Positions 1 to 11,275 of a stretch of 64,000 nt of DNA are shown here, piece after piece. How positions within the stretch are numbered: the first letter of the stretch is position 1; every line of letters starts with the position of its first letter. Both the position numbers and the translations under genes were made by a program. The notes under the pieces are model-generated. The model did not search any database, was not told where the DNA came from, and saw nothing but the letters and a program-made list of their open reading frames with translations. Origin of the DNA: Dactylonectria macrodidyma. Its lineage: Eukaryota > Ascomycota > Sordariomycetes > Hypocreales > Nectriaceae. Location of the stretch: assembly GCA_020744425.1 (NCBI GenBank), contig JAGMUV010000006.1, forward strand, positions 2,666,001-2,730,000, in the 5' to 3' direction.

Positions 1-2239
1 GGTGCCTGGCTCTCGAGTTAGCTACGTTAATCAAGGGCACAATGTTACATATACCCTTCTCTTTGAGGAAAACGCCGCATTTTGCGACAACAATAGGGAT
101 ATAGCCATAGACGTAGCTTCGTCCTTCTTCATCTATGAGTGAAATGGCGACGTTTGCATAAGTGATGCCTTGTCGGAGCGGAACGCCGAAGATACCGTTT
201 TGTCGGGATTCGTCTAAGGTAAAAGTTAGGTCTCTTAGTGAGAAATTATGTCTATCCGAGATGAATCAAAGGGGTGAACAAAGGAGAATAACGTCGCCGT
301 TTGAGAGTACATGATCATTTGTGGACAAATGAATACTTGATTACTGAAACAACAAAGCGAGGGTAGAGGCTGGACGAAGGGGATTGCAGTAAGTAGACGA
401 GGGGTAGGGGGCATACTATGATTATCTCGTTGCTTGGAGGGTGACTTGAACCCTCTCCACCATGACTTGAGATCACGTTTTATAGGCTGCGATGTGTCGT
501 TTTCAATTTGGTGAGATGATTCGAGCGATTCATGTGCCAAAGGAGTCGTCAATAGCTCCTCTTGTGGTGGCGAAGCGGTCATGTCTGTTACGGAATCCGT
601 TGATACCTGGCCCGGAGGTTCCTGGTGGAATGGCAACTCCGGGAATGAGAATCTCCTTGGATGATTGCGTGAATCAGTAACAGGTATTTCCTGGTCGCCA
701 ACGATTGTTTGCGAGGTGTCATCTTGAATCGCCTCGGAATGGCTCTCGGCTAGCGTTAGAGCTTCAAATTCCCCTTCTGGTAGTTTTCTGTCATCTGAAA
801 TAACCGAGGGCTCTCCCCTTTGCTCCGTGGTCGCCTCGGCTTGCTTTCCCGCCAACTCTTCAGCGGGAAAGCTAGGGGGAGCTTCATCAGAGAGGAAAGT
901 ATCGGTCTCGTCGTGGATAGTAGTGGCAGCCTCGCCTGGTAGAACAGTGAGAGCTTCGCCAACTAATGCTACCGGAGCCTCGTCAGGTACAACTGTGGAA
1001 GGCTCTGTACTGCGCTCTGCCATGGCATTTGAATCTCTTCCTGTTACGGTCCATTCTGCAGATGGCTCATAATCCGATACAGTCATACCACTGGGGTGTA
1101 ATTCTCGATCACTAAGACCAATATCAGTCTCATTGCAATCTCATAAATTCATAGATCAAGGCTTACCTCTCCGTACTGGAGCGACTTCGTTCCTCGTCAA
1201 TGAACTCGTGGTTTTCTAGCCACTCATGGTTGATCGCGTCCTCTGCCGTGAGCCGCCCCTTAGGCGATGCAGCCATAGCTTCTTGGATAAATTTGATTCC
1301 CTGGGCACTCGTGCCCGCGACCTGCAACTCGTTCGCTGGGAAAGGTGTGCCCTTTGTGACGTAGCTCCATAATCGTTTGTTCGCTATAAAGGCCGGTTTT
1401 TGTGTCAACAATCTATGTGTGATCTCGCCCAGTGCCCACAGATCGACAGCGGGCGTATACGACAAAGCATCGTGAACACCTTCATCATCATCATCTTCAA
1501 GTTCTTCGTCATCAAAGTCATCGGGACAGTATAGACCAAGGATTTCAGGGGCCATGAAACCTCTAGTTCCAATCTCCATAGTTCTCAATACGGTGGACTC
1601 TTCCACACGCTTACTGATGCCGAAATCCGCAAGCTTGACCCACCATGCAGGCCCTTTTTGGAACACCATGATATTGCTAGGTTTGAGATCTCTATGTGCA
1701 AATCCACTGTCATGCATCAATTGCAGGGCTTCGGCTATTTGCAGAGCAATCTGTCTTACTTCGGGCTCGGGAAAAGGCTTGGTGAGATAGTGCTGTAGAT
1801 CTCCGTATTTGATGTATTCCATAGTAATGAAAAGGCTCTCCTCGTTTTCGAACCACCCTAATGAGCGGGTAAAACAATGAACGAATCTTTGGTGGGAAAA
1901 CTTCGCAATAGCCTCGAGTTCCCGATGGAACTCATATGCTGATATCTTGGCACGTTTGCGAATTTCCTTAATGGCACGGAGGTTTGATTCGTCTCCATGA
2001 CTTGGTCCAGAGCTCGCAATTCGCTCCTCGAGCCAAACTGTCCCAAACGCTCCACGGCCAAGGATGCGCTTCCGCTTCCATATCTCTTCGGTCTTCAATC
2101 TCCGTCGCCGAGCCGAGACACCAACAGCCGTACGAATGTGCGTCGTTTGCTCAGTTGTGGGATCCCATGTTGCTTCGATCTGGGATTCGACAACGAGGTC
2201 CGAGATCCGGGGCTCAAGGCTGACTGGGGGGGTGGGCAT
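1..2239 (-). CDS. protein kinase-RhoGAP fusion protein (3' end outside window)
   Basis: The first exon (1167-2239) encodes a complete-looking Ser/Thr kinase domain: Gly loop GRGAFG, catalytic Lys in AIKEI, HRDLKPSN, DFG and APE motifs, all key residues present. Its apparent TAA stop is part of a strong donor, AG|GTAAGC. Joining 1167 to 1111 (55-bp intron) keeps the frame open into a Ser/Pro/Glu-rich linker with a WWRGFKSPSK segment (exon 417-1111). Further joins (55-213, then 1-9) read GIFGVPL, YANVAISL, YGYIPIVVAKCGVFLKEK, the typical start of the Sac7-like RhoGAP domain. Exon phases agree across all joins. The RhoGAP arginine finger would lie beyond the window. Such a protein could couple phosphorylation to Rho GTPase inactivation. 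The alternative is two genes, a kinase ending at 1163 and a RhoGAP starting at 1086, but only about 77 bp would separate them. The 203-bp intron 214-416 is the least certain join. Confidence 0.7.
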
Positions 2240-3020
2240 TGCAGGGATGAGCGCTGGTCCTGGTGCTACACTGGACGCTCATCAAGGTTGCTCTAGCCAT
2301 CAGCGACCTACACGAGGGAAATAGCCCAGAGTACCTAGATAGAGGTTGAAGAGCAAAAGCGGGAATGCTGGGGACAGTTGGTAACTTGGTCGGGTGGTGT
2401 TGCTGCCAGCAAAGTGGCGCTGTTTCGGATCAACTTTCGAGCGATTTGGGGGCCAAACCCCGCTTTCTGGACATTCCTGCTGACTAAAAGCAGTGGTCAC
2501 AATTGATGAAGGATCCAAACGAAGTTTAATTCATAGTGGTATTCATTAATCTTGTATACTTAGTTGAGCTTCGTAAACAAGTAGTCAAGGGATGGATAGT
2601 TAATTAGGCTTACCTAAGACGCATTCACAAGATCTTAAGCTTACTTTGGACGATAGTTAGGGGATGATTCGGACAGGAAATCTCATATCCTCTGCCAATC
2701 AGGCTCGTTTACCCTCGACAGGTTTGACAGCACGAGCCATAAGTGACCCCACATCTAACACGTTACCTCGGTAGCAGGTAGGGGAGGGAGTAATGGGGAT
2801 GATGCCCTGCAAAAGTACCCAGGCTGCGTATGATAAAATCCTTGGAGTCGATCGTCGCTTCATGTTCTCACATTTGCCAACTTTGATTCATTCATCAGCC
2901 CCCAACCCCATCTTAGTGACGACATTCGGCCAATTCTAAAAGGCAATTCAAGTTGTCCTTTGAGTATCGTCAGGTTAATTTCTACCTATCTTTTCCGGCA
3001 TCAAACACCAAGCAGATGCC
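2240..3020. other. intergenic, divergent promoter region
   Basis: Lies between the kinase-RhoGAP start (-) and the crotonase start (+), so it should hold both promoters. No conserved open frame, repeat or RNA gene was recognised. Confidence 0.5.
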
Positions 3021-3845
3021 ATGAACTCGGAAAAAGAGACAGTGCTGACCGAGACAACCACCAAGGGTATCACCATAATCTCAATCAACAGACCACATAG
3101 GCGAAACGCAGTCAATCCGGCAACAGGCCAGCAACTCTACGATGCCATTTTAGCCTTTGAAAATGACCCTCAGCAAAAGATCGGGATTCTGACCGGAGTC
3201 GGCGGCACCTTTTGCGCAGGCGCAGATCTCCATGAGGTTGCACAGATGGCCGACTCCTCCAACGGCCATAGTCACCTACTTCCCGTCGACGGTCGCAATC
3301 GAGGTCCAATGGGCCCTTCACGATTGCAAATCAAGAAACCATTCATTTGTGCCGTCGCTGGATATGCGGTGGCTGGCGGCTTAGAACTGAGCCTCCTCGG
3401 CGACTTGCGCATCATGGAAGAGGATGCCGTATTTGGCGTCTTTTGTCGACGCTGGGGCGTTCCATTGATCGACGGGGGGACGGTGCGCCTTCAATCGATT
3501 GTCGGCTTGGGTAGAGCCCTAGACATGATCCTAACAGGCCGTCCTGTGGGTGCTAAGGAAGCTCTAGGCATGGGCCTGGCAACCCGTGTGGTGCCGAAGG
3601 GGAAAGCACTTGATGAGGCCATCAGTCTCGCCAATCAGCTGCTCGCTTTCCCAGAGTACTGTATGAACTTGGACAGGGATTCTTGCTACTATAGTGCCTA
3701 TGACGCGACTTCTTTCGAAGATGCAATGCGCCATGAATACAATTCTGGTGTCAAGGCAGTCGAAGCCGAGAGCATCAAGGGTGCTGCAGCGTTTAGCAAG
3801 GGTGCGGGACGTCACGGGTCATTTAAACGAGTTGGCAAGCTTTAA
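3021..3845 (+). CDS. enoyl-CoA hydratase/isomerase (crotonase) family protein
   Basis: A single-exon gene of 274 aa, the usual length for the crotonase fold. It shows FCAGADL (acyl-CoA/oxyanion region) near residue 65, AGYAVAGGLELSLLGDLRI near 115-135 with the conserved Glu of the GGLEL motif, and FGVFCRRWGVPLIDGGTVRLQ near 140-160. The position that often holds the second catalytic Glu of true hydratases reads as Asp/neutral here, so the exact reaction (hydratase, isomerase or another CoA-thioester reaction) cannot be stated. The C-terminus is -GKL, only weakly like a peroxisomal PTS1 signal. The ATG follows an intron-free, pyrimidine-rich leader. No pathway partner is evident next to it. 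Confidence 0.88.
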   Translation: MNSEKETVLTETTTKGITIISINRPHRRNAVNPATGQQLYDAILAFENDPQQKIGILTGVGGTFCAGADLHEVAQMADSSNGHSHLLPVDGRNRGPMGPSRLQIKKPFICAVAGYAVAGGLELSLLGDLRIMEEDAVFGVFCRRWGVPLIDGGTVRLQSIVGLGRALDMILTGRPVGAKEALGMGLATRVVPKGKALDEAISLANQLLAFPEYCMNLDRDSCYYSAYDATSFEDAMRHEYNSGVKAVEAESIKGAAAFSKGAGRHGSFKRVGKL

Positions 3846-4154
3846 AGATTGTGAGAAGTCAGTTTAATCTGTATCAGATAACCAAGCATCTATGACAGCA
3901 ATTCAGTCGTGTTCTCTCAGCCTCGCTGGGTTAGTGGCGCCTTGTGAGTTGGCATGCAGCCTCCCATTGGCATAGATATCAGGCTGAGATAAGCCTAAAT
4001 TCTCTGACCCAGGCCTTCGACTAAAATGACGCAAAATGATGCTCGCTGATCAGCAGACTTCTCCTTCATCAACAGCATCTCATTCAAAGCTCAGTTTCAT
4101 TGGAATCAACCCCTGTTCGCCAAACAAAATGATTCGAATCATCTCATATCCTGG
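3846..4154. other. intergenic, presumed gasdermin promoter
   Basis: About 309 bp between the crotonase stop and the gasdermin-like ATG. No clear TATA box or repeat seen. Confidence 0.4.
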
Positions 4155-5000
4155 ATGAATATGAGCAACGCAAAACGTCCAACGTACTTGCTGTCGCCAA
4201 ACTGGACGTTTCGTCCAGGTGGCAAGATTGCAATCGGGAATGTCATTGTTGATCCTCTTCAGCCGCATCGCGCCATCATCAAGCCAGATCCCCAGAACCC
4301 AATGCCGATCGAGACTGCTACTGAGAGGAACTGGCAGCTCTCAATTAAGAACAATCGCAAGCTCGATCTAAGTCTTTGGGCTACCTTTGCCGAAAACATC
4401 GGTGTCAAGTTTGGCACAACGCAAGCCCACATTAAGGATGAGCAATATCGCATGGCGTCTCTTGACACGGAATCACTCCAAGATGACCCCTCGGACGAAT
4501 ACATTAAGGCGCTATGCAATGGTCCAAAGGTCAAGGAGTACATGCGGCTTGATAGCCTGCTATGTAAACCTATATACATTGTGACCGGTCTCAAGATTGC
4601 CAAAGGGTTCAGCTTGACTGCAACCAATGACCAGTCAGTCAATTTTACGGTCAAAGCAGGCCTAGAGCATGTTACCGGCTCGGCTCTAGCCGCTGGTACA
4701 GGTAGCCAATTGAGCTCACATGTTTCTGCTCATTTCGAGTCAGATAATGACATCATATTCGCGTACCAGTTGATGGTTATCAAGCCAAAAGGTTGGACTA
4801 AGGATAAGAAATTCGTGGCAACTGATTTTCTGAAGCATGCATTGCTCACTAACGAGACGAACGGGTTTGAGGAAATCGTTGAGGTTGAAAGTGGAGTTTT
4901 TGATCCTCTAGAACTTCAGGAATCACGGCAAGATGTTTTCATCGTGGATTTGGACGGCTTTGGGTCTCAAAACGCCATGGTCGTGTATAGAGAGAACTGA
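4155..5000 (+). CDS. fungal gasdermin-like pore-forming protein (HET-Q1/RCD-1 type)
   Basis: An intron-free gene of 281 aa, the typical size of fungal gasdermin-like proteins. Family-like stretches are AIGNVIVDPLQPHRA (residues 26-40), ERNWQLSI near 57-64, YMRLDSLLCKPIYIVTGLKI (129-148) and DIIFAYQLMVIKPKGW (199-214). Known members (RCD-1, HET-Q1) insert into the plasma membrane and cause cell death, and HET-Q1 is activated when a subtilisin-like partner removes a short C-terminal tail. Here about 45-70 residues follow the last recognisable core block, including Phe238 in NGFEE, a plausible but unproven cleavage site. The presumed protease lies 2.4 kb away, convergent, with a methyltransferase gene between. 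No stop or frameshift is seen, so the gene looks functional. Family membership rests on remembered family patterns, not an alignment. Confidence 0.85.
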   Translation: MNMSNAKRPTYLLSPNWTFRPGGKIAIGNVIVDPLQPHRAIIKPDPQNPMPIETATERNWQLSIKNNRKLDLSLWATFAENIGVKFGTTQAHIKDEQYRMASLDTESLQDDPSDEYIKALCNGPKVKEYMRLDSLLCKPIYIVTGLKIAKGFSLTATNDQSVNFTVKAGLEHVTGSALAAGTGSQLSSHVSAHFESDNDIIFAYQLMVIKPKGWTKDKKFVATDFLKHALLTNETNGFEEIVEVESGVFDPLELQESRQDVFIVDLDGFGSQNAMVVYREN

Positions 5001-5567
5001 GGGCTTCCCTGACAAGGCATAAAAAGGCATTGAGAACTACAGCGTAGAACTTGGCGTAGGTCTCCTTAGGGCTGTTGCTGCAATAAAGGTCAATTGATCT
5101 CGTTAGAGATTTGGAGGAGTGTGAATGGACATGATAAACTAAAGTACTCGACGTCATCACCTATGGATGTCCCTTATCAATCATATTGCGGCCCCAAGAC
5201 ACATGTCATTCCTATATAAACATCATGATTAAATTTAACCTTTTTTTATTTGATAAGTTATATTTATATCTTAAATTATAAATTTTTTTTTTAAAAGAAT
5301 AAAGTGTATTTAGTGACATAATTTCGGAATTCAAAATCAATACAATTAATTCATTATAAATAAGAAAGCCTTTTTTTTTTATATATTATGATTATTCATA
5401 ATCATTATCCATCTTACTTAACCTTCTAGCTTTAGTCAGCTTATCAGTCGCGCCAGTCAGGGGAAACCATGCCAGCGCTAATTTATTTAAACTGCGCGAG
5501 CTCTAGCCAAACTTAAACTGGGATTCCCCCGCTCGTCACACTTAGCCAGCCCACTTGACGACACTCG
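5001..5567. other. AT-rich intergenic segment
   Basis: The stretch 5215-5400 is very AT-rich with long T runs, unlike its flanks, and could be an old RIP-degraded repeat. The rest should hold the promoter of the methyltransferase gene. No open frame of note. Confidence 0.5.
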
Positions 5568-7142
5568 ATGGCCGAAGAACAGAACTTTGAGACACCTGCA
5601 CTCGTTGCCGACGATAATGTAAGAATCCACCATAGATTAAGTGCCTTGTAAGTCTGCTGACAGACTGGCACGTTTCGCAGGTCGACAACGAGAGTGTGGA
5701 CGATGGCGACTCGGCTCTTGGGGTGGATGTTGCGAGTGACACCGCCTCTCTGCGATCCAGCATCCTAAGGTACCGTGAGGAGAACGGCAGGACATATCAC
5801 GCATATAAGGATGGCGGTGAGGACTATGAGCCTTCTCTTTGAATCAAAGCGACGCTGAAAATCACTGACTGAATTGATGTAGTCTATTTATTCCCAAACG
5901 ACGAGGTCTTGTTACCCCGCAATTTACGCCCAGCTCCGTTACTGACTTGGCAGGATGTAGATGGAGAACGAGCGACAAGGTAAGTTAGGCCGGAACTAAG
6001 ATCCCTAGCGAGCTTGTCTGATTAGACGCAACGCAGATATTCAACATCACCTGTTTGAACTCACTTTTGAAGGGAAGCTGCACGCTGCCCCCTTGACCCA
6101 GCCGCTCAACCGCGTGCTTGATGCCGGAACTGGAACAGGCATCTGGGCCATTGACTTTGGTAAGGTCCCACTATCGTTGTCAAGCATGAATGTACTGACG
6201 AAGGTGTAGCGGACGAGCATCCCGAGTGCGAAGTGTGTCACGGTCCTGCTGGCTTGTACTGAGTACCTAACTAATCGTGCCGCAGGTCACTGGTGTCGAT
6301 CTGAGCCCCATCCAACCATCAGCGTAGTCCACCAGCATACACGATATCCTTAACGCTTATTCTGACATGTGTTCTAGCATCCCGCCCAACCTCTCTTTTT
6401 TCGTCGACGATTTGGAGGATGAGTGGGATTACTCGACCAAGTTTGATTTTGTCTTTGTACGCTTCCTCACCGGGTCAATCCGAGATTGGCCCAAGTTCTT
6501 CAACCAGAGCTTTGAGTATGAATAGCTCTCCCTCTTCTTTTCTGCTTATTAACCACCAATAGATTCCTCAACCCGGGCGGTAAGATAGAACTCATGGATA
6601 TCATCTATCCCCCTCAGTCTGATGACGGCACTCTCTCCGAGGAGTCAGCGCTGTACAAGTGGGCAACGATGGTACTGCGTACCTTTAACGCCATGGGCTC
6701 TCCGCTCGACAGCGCTTTGAGATATGAGGAGCAGCTTGTAGCAGCTGGTTTTGTTGATGTCAACGTGGTGAAGCGCAGATGGCCGATGAATCGCTGGCCT
6801 AAGGACCCGAAATACAAGCAACTTGGTAAGGCCTTGCCTTTGGTAAATTGGAGCCAGTTATGCTCACGCTCACGCTGTCTAGGTATGTGGGCTCATCATA
6901 ATACTCTGGACGCCTTGGCGGCGATAACCCTCGCTGTGTTTACACGGCCTGAAGGCCAGGGAGGCCTCGGCTGGACGAATGAAGAAGTAGAGGTGTTTCT
7001 CATTGATGTCCGTAAGGATATCAAGAATTATTCCATTCACTCATACTGGCCGATGTAAGTCTTCAAGCCAGCGAGTTCTGGGGATTTGGGCATGAGCTAA
7101 TTATCTCTCAGTTGGTCGGTGTACGCTACGAAACCTGAGTGA
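5568..7142 (+). CDS. LaeA-like SAM-dependent methyltransferase
   Basis: Eleven exons join into a 338-aa protein: 5568-5618, 5681-5816, 5883-5905, 5961-5979, 6037-6159, 6210-6232, 6286-6323, 6378-6515, 6563-6825, 6883-7054, 7112-7142. All introns are GT-AG and the exons sum to 1017 nt. In order it shows [37 protein letters not shown], the SAM-binding [20 protein letters not shown] (motif I), [29 protein letters not shown] and the C-terminal [14 protein letters not shown]. This is the full architecture of the LaeA-like/TAM-type fungal methyltransferases. The substrate is unknown; relatives act in regulation of secondary metabolism or in small-molecule methylation. It lies between the gasdermin and its presumed protease, and nothing in the sequence ties it to them except position. 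Confidence 0.9.
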
Positions 7143-7374
7143 TGGTGTTAAAATGCTGGACTTATCGAAGTGCCTGACTTTAGCCTGGCGTGCTGGACTT
7201 GAGACAAAGTTTTTGAATCCTATCTCGTAGTATGAACTCCTGCTTGGCCTGAATCCGCCCTTCACCAACCCCGGGCCTCTTGTCTCCGGCCGTGCTACTA
7301 TATATACGTATTCCAATCTATCACTTTGTGCCCCCTACAGTTTATGTCATATCTGTAAAATGGTCGTAAAACCG

Positions 7375-10300
7375 TTATATTGTACCTTGTGGCGGTAACC
7401 GCGAGAGAGCATGAGCTATGGTATGGATCTTCCCAGCATCACTGACGTCGTCATCATCAAACAACTGCCAAGGAGCCAGGTACCGCCGGCGTTGCTCCTG
7501 ATCTTGGCCATCGGTCATGACCCTGAATATGGACAAGATTCCCCTCCGCGTTCGGACGAGTTGATGAATATTTTCGACATTAGTGAAGCTCTCGCTCTTG
7601 CAGCTGACAAACCAGATAATCATGGAAGCAATTGCTGCAACGATTGGCGTTGCTACAGAACAGCCAGATTTAACGAGCTTGTCACAAGTCCAGCCACAGG
7701 GTACATGCTCGCTGATTGACCCGTATAGTTCGCTTCCGTGTTTATGCGACCAGCTGTCTGGGTTGTATTTCGGAACAAACGACCCGTCGTGAGTTGTCCC
7801 ACGAACTGAAATAACAGACTCACACCACGCCGGAAACATTTCTCTCTGGTTTCTTCCTTGGTTATTGGCCGCAGCGAAGAACAGGATTCGGCCTCCTTTA
7901 AGGCTCTCGGCATAGGATATGGCCTCTTGTATACACGGGCTTGACTCGGCAAACCCAAAGGATAGTGATATAATGTCAACATCCCAGTCCTGTGCTGCGT
8001 GGCGGATTGCCTCCTGGGCTTTAGCAACGTGTGAAGTCAAGTTTAGCCAATGCTTACCTTTGCGATGCGTTCCTGGGCTATGGCAAGGTCATCCGTATTC
8101 TTGGCGATGCGGGCGATAAATATCTCCGCACTGGGAAGAAGTCTGAGTAACAAGGCGAGTACTGACGTCCCATGCCGTCCTGGGTCTTCGTCGATTATCC
8201 CATCTGACCCTGTAACAAAATCGAACCAATGGCCATTTAGCCGCTCATCTTGACAAACTCCAGGCCCGTCAAAATATTCGTGCTCGATGTCGCAGCCCGT
8301 ATCGAGTACAGCGAGTCGGACCGGTGGTACATTCACATTGTTGATCCTCTCTAGACGCGTATTCACACTGCTAAACCTGTCCAGCCAAGAAAGGCTGCTC
8401 TTTATCTGACCCCATAGGTTAGCGATGATGGCGTAATAGTTTCGAAAATCAAGTAGTCATACACTACCATGAGATGCAGCGAGGTTAGATTCAGAAAAAG
8501 GTTGATGCAGGCTTTGGATTAATCTAGGCGGCCCTGTGAAATGAGCCTCGTCACTCTCGATGATATCATTGATCAATGAACCTTGACCCAAATTTGGGAG
8601 TGTTTGCCGTATGATTTTGTTCTTTTGAGAAACCGGCTGTGACATGTTTGTCCGCTGCTTGATAATATTGGACTTCTGGGGCTGACAAAAGGCGTCGAGG
8701 TAAGTCTTCAGTGGTACGACAAGGTCCCAGTACAATTTCTCTCGAAAACTCTGTTCGTCGAGTTGGTGCAACCCACATAGGTTGAGGCAGTTGCAAATGA
8801 TATCCAGGCATGGCTTTTCAACGAACAAATCTTGAGAGTTGCCCCATTCGCGGTTTAGGGCGTTGAAAAGAGATATGTTCGGGCCATTGTCCTCGTCATC
8901 TTCCTCTTCCTTATCCTCAGGCTCTATCGTGACCTTTTGGCCGAATAATAGTTGCCAGAGCAGCACTCCAAGATCAAGAACAAGTCGGCAGACATAAGAA
9001 GAATCCTGCAACTCATGAGTTATCGAAATTCTCTCCAGTTGTGCTGTTATGTATGGCAGTGTGCCGGAGCCACCACCGTCCTTGTCACCAGTAACTTGAG
9101 CCACAAAGATGTTCTCCGTGGTCCACTGGCCCTGCAAGAGTGGGCTTCCTGCGAGATGAAAAAGAGATCTCGAGATGTTCACTGCAAGATCGAGCTTATC
9201 CTTCTTGCACAACTTCCTCACTGCGCTATTCTGTCTCTGGGAAAGCAAGGTCTCCAGCGTGATATCCGGCGGTTTTGTATATCTGGCCATTCGATCCCCA
9301 GCAAGAGCTTCTTTGTACCCCCAACAGTCTTCTCCCTGGAGGTAAACACGAAGGAGGTTCTTGAATCTTCTGGAGTTTTCCAAGACCGAACATATGCTCT
9401 CGTTCCTAGAGTGCACCGGCACCTCAGTATTTGAAGTGGCCGTTTTGGCCCAGTAGACTTGATGCCACCTCTTTGACCCCTTCTTCTTTTCGATGCAGAG
9501 AGACATTATCATATCGATTTCTGGTTGGATAAAACCAGTTAGGTGAATTAGAGCCGAGTGGGGGTTTTCACATGGCGGTTCTTTTTCTGTCAAAAGAGTA
9601 ATGATGGCTTTTGTAGTCTCGCGAACTATCTTGGCCTGATAAATTTCTTTCGCGGCTTTGTCTTGCTCATCCTCAGCTTGGTGTTGTGTCGGGAAGATTT
9701 GAGGCATCTGTGATTCAGCCTCAGCCATGAGAGAATCAGATATTCTTCTCACAGTCTTGTTTAGCCCCTTGGCTACACGTATCATTCGACGGTAATGAGC
9801 AGCTTCTTTTCCGTAGGATATTGAGCCGAGTAGTTCATCGGGGAAGCTTCGAGAGGCGTCTAATGCAGAGCTTGCATGCTGGACTGGTATACGATCACTC
9901 AACTTCGCAAGCTTTGGAAAAGTGGTAAATGGAATCTGGAGCTGTTTTTAATCATATGCCGATGTGATAATGTTCGGAAAAGCGGATGTAACATACAGGT
10001 TCACGGTTCAAATCGATGCGAACGAGGTCCTCCATGCAGAATAAGGCATCCTCGAGCGCATCACATGCCTTGGAGGTAGCATCATCAGTGAGATCACATT
10101 CTGTCCAGGTCCCGTTTAGTACCTGTTCCATTTCCTGAACCTCAAACCTCAATATTGAAATTGTATTCTTGAGCTCTTCTTGCTTGCGGTTGGTCAGAGG
10201 TGAAACACTTGGTCGCGGCGGCAGTACCTCTATGAAGAGGGGCAGCACGGTACGGAAGAGCTGAAGGTACCCATTTTCTTCATCTAGAAGGCGACCCATG

Positions 10301-10380
10301 ATGAGTAGAAGGTCGTGGAAGGTTTGCTTGGGTGTCTGATTTGTACAATGGAGGGTAGAAGGCAGGTTTTGTTCAGACAA
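7375..10380 (-). CDS. S8 subtilisin-like protease with large N-terminal domain (HET-Q2-like)
   Basis: Four exons (9997-10380, 8463-9941, 8058-8405, 7375-8013) join in frame to 949 aa. Residues 1 to about 600 form a mostly helical domain resembling the DUF7580-type regions found at the N-terminus of fungal S8 proteases (block LAVNISRSLFHLAGSPLL, then TLPYITAQLERISI and an acidic EEEDDEDN stretch). The protease domain follows with all catalytic residues: Asp about 656 (AVLDTGCDIEH), His about 699 (GRHGTSV), oxyanion Asn in FFAAANNQG, and Ser about 856 (GCSVATP). It has no signal peptide and so should act in the cytosol. HET-Q2, the protease that cleaves gasdermin-like HET-Q1, has this layout, so the gasdermin at 4155 is the obvious candidate substrate. 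Intron 8014-8057 is only 44 bp. A transposon begins 27 bp upstream of the ATG, which may have changed its expression. Confidence 0.87.
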
Positions 10381-10407
10381 GACAGCAAATCAGATCAGGC
10401 TGAGATA

Positions 10408-10457
10408 AGTCAGGCCACCCACTTACGGATCAGGGGCTTAGCTGACCGCCCCACTTA
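10408..10457 (+). repeat. left terminal inverted repeat of Fot1-like element
   Basis: Fifty bases identical to the reverse complement of 20113-20162; begins AGTCAGGCCACCC. Confidence 0.97.
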
Positions 10458-10550
10458 CAACCGCGTCAACCACAACGCGTCTCTAGCCACACGCGTTTCT
10501 TCCTTCAACAACACTCAATTGGCCAATTCAACTTCATAACCTTATTTATT

Positions 10551-11275
10551 ATGCCTAAATACACCCAAGAAGACCTTCAAGGAGCCATTCAAGATGTCAG
10601 AAATGGCATATCAATGCGAAAAGCAGCCAATCAGCGCGGAGTTCCTTATTCAACCTTACGCAACAGGCTTAATGGCGTACCTAGCCGCAACGAAGCCCAC
10701 GAATGGCGCCAGGCGCTTTCCAGATATCAGGAAGACCAGCTCACTGATTGGCTTATCTTACAAGATAAGCTCGGCATGGCGTTGACTCATGGCCAGATCC
10801 GGAAGTTGGCGATTTCCTTGTTGGGCCAAAATGGCACCAACCAACGACTCGGAAAACACTGGATGAAGGGCTTCCTGCGCCGCAACCCGCGAATAAAAAC
10901 GCTCAAAGCAAAGGGAATCGACCGGAAAAGGATAAATGGAGCAAATCCAGCTGCTATTCGCGGGTTCTTTGGCCTAATGGACCAACCAGAGCTCGCATCG
11001 ATCCCTCCACGTAACCGTTGGAATTTTGATGAAGTTGGACTCTTCCAAGGGCCCGGAACCAACGGGCTTGTTGTTGGCCAATCAGAGCTTCGATCAACGA
11101 TTAAGAAACAGCCACAAAACCTTAACTGGATTACTATTCTTGAGGCTATTTCCGCAACAGGAAAGTGCCTTAACCCATTAGTCGTCTTCAAAGGCAAACA
11201 CGTCCAACACCAATGGTTTCCTGAGGAATTGGACTTTCTGACCAATTGGAGGTTTACAACATCTAAAAAGGGATG
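10551..11275 (+). pseudogene. pogo/Fot1-like transposase, 5' part
   Basis: Starts MPKYTQEDLQGAI with an N-terminal helix-turn-helix (AANQRGVPYSTLRNRL near residues 27-41), followed by a CENP-B/Tc5-like DNA-binding region and the start of a DDE_1 nuclease domain with the first catalytic Asp in NFDEVG. The frame stays open to GGATG at 11271-11275, where an LTR retrotransposon is inserted; the remainder resumes at 19154. Counting the GGATG once, the two parts read through without loss, giving a protein of about 510 aa. The gene is therefore broken only by the insertion. Confidence 0.9.
11271..11275. repeat. target-site duplication GGATG (left copy)
   Basis: A 5-bp direct duplication flanking the LTR retrotransposon; the right copy is at 19149-19153. 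Confidence 0.93.
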
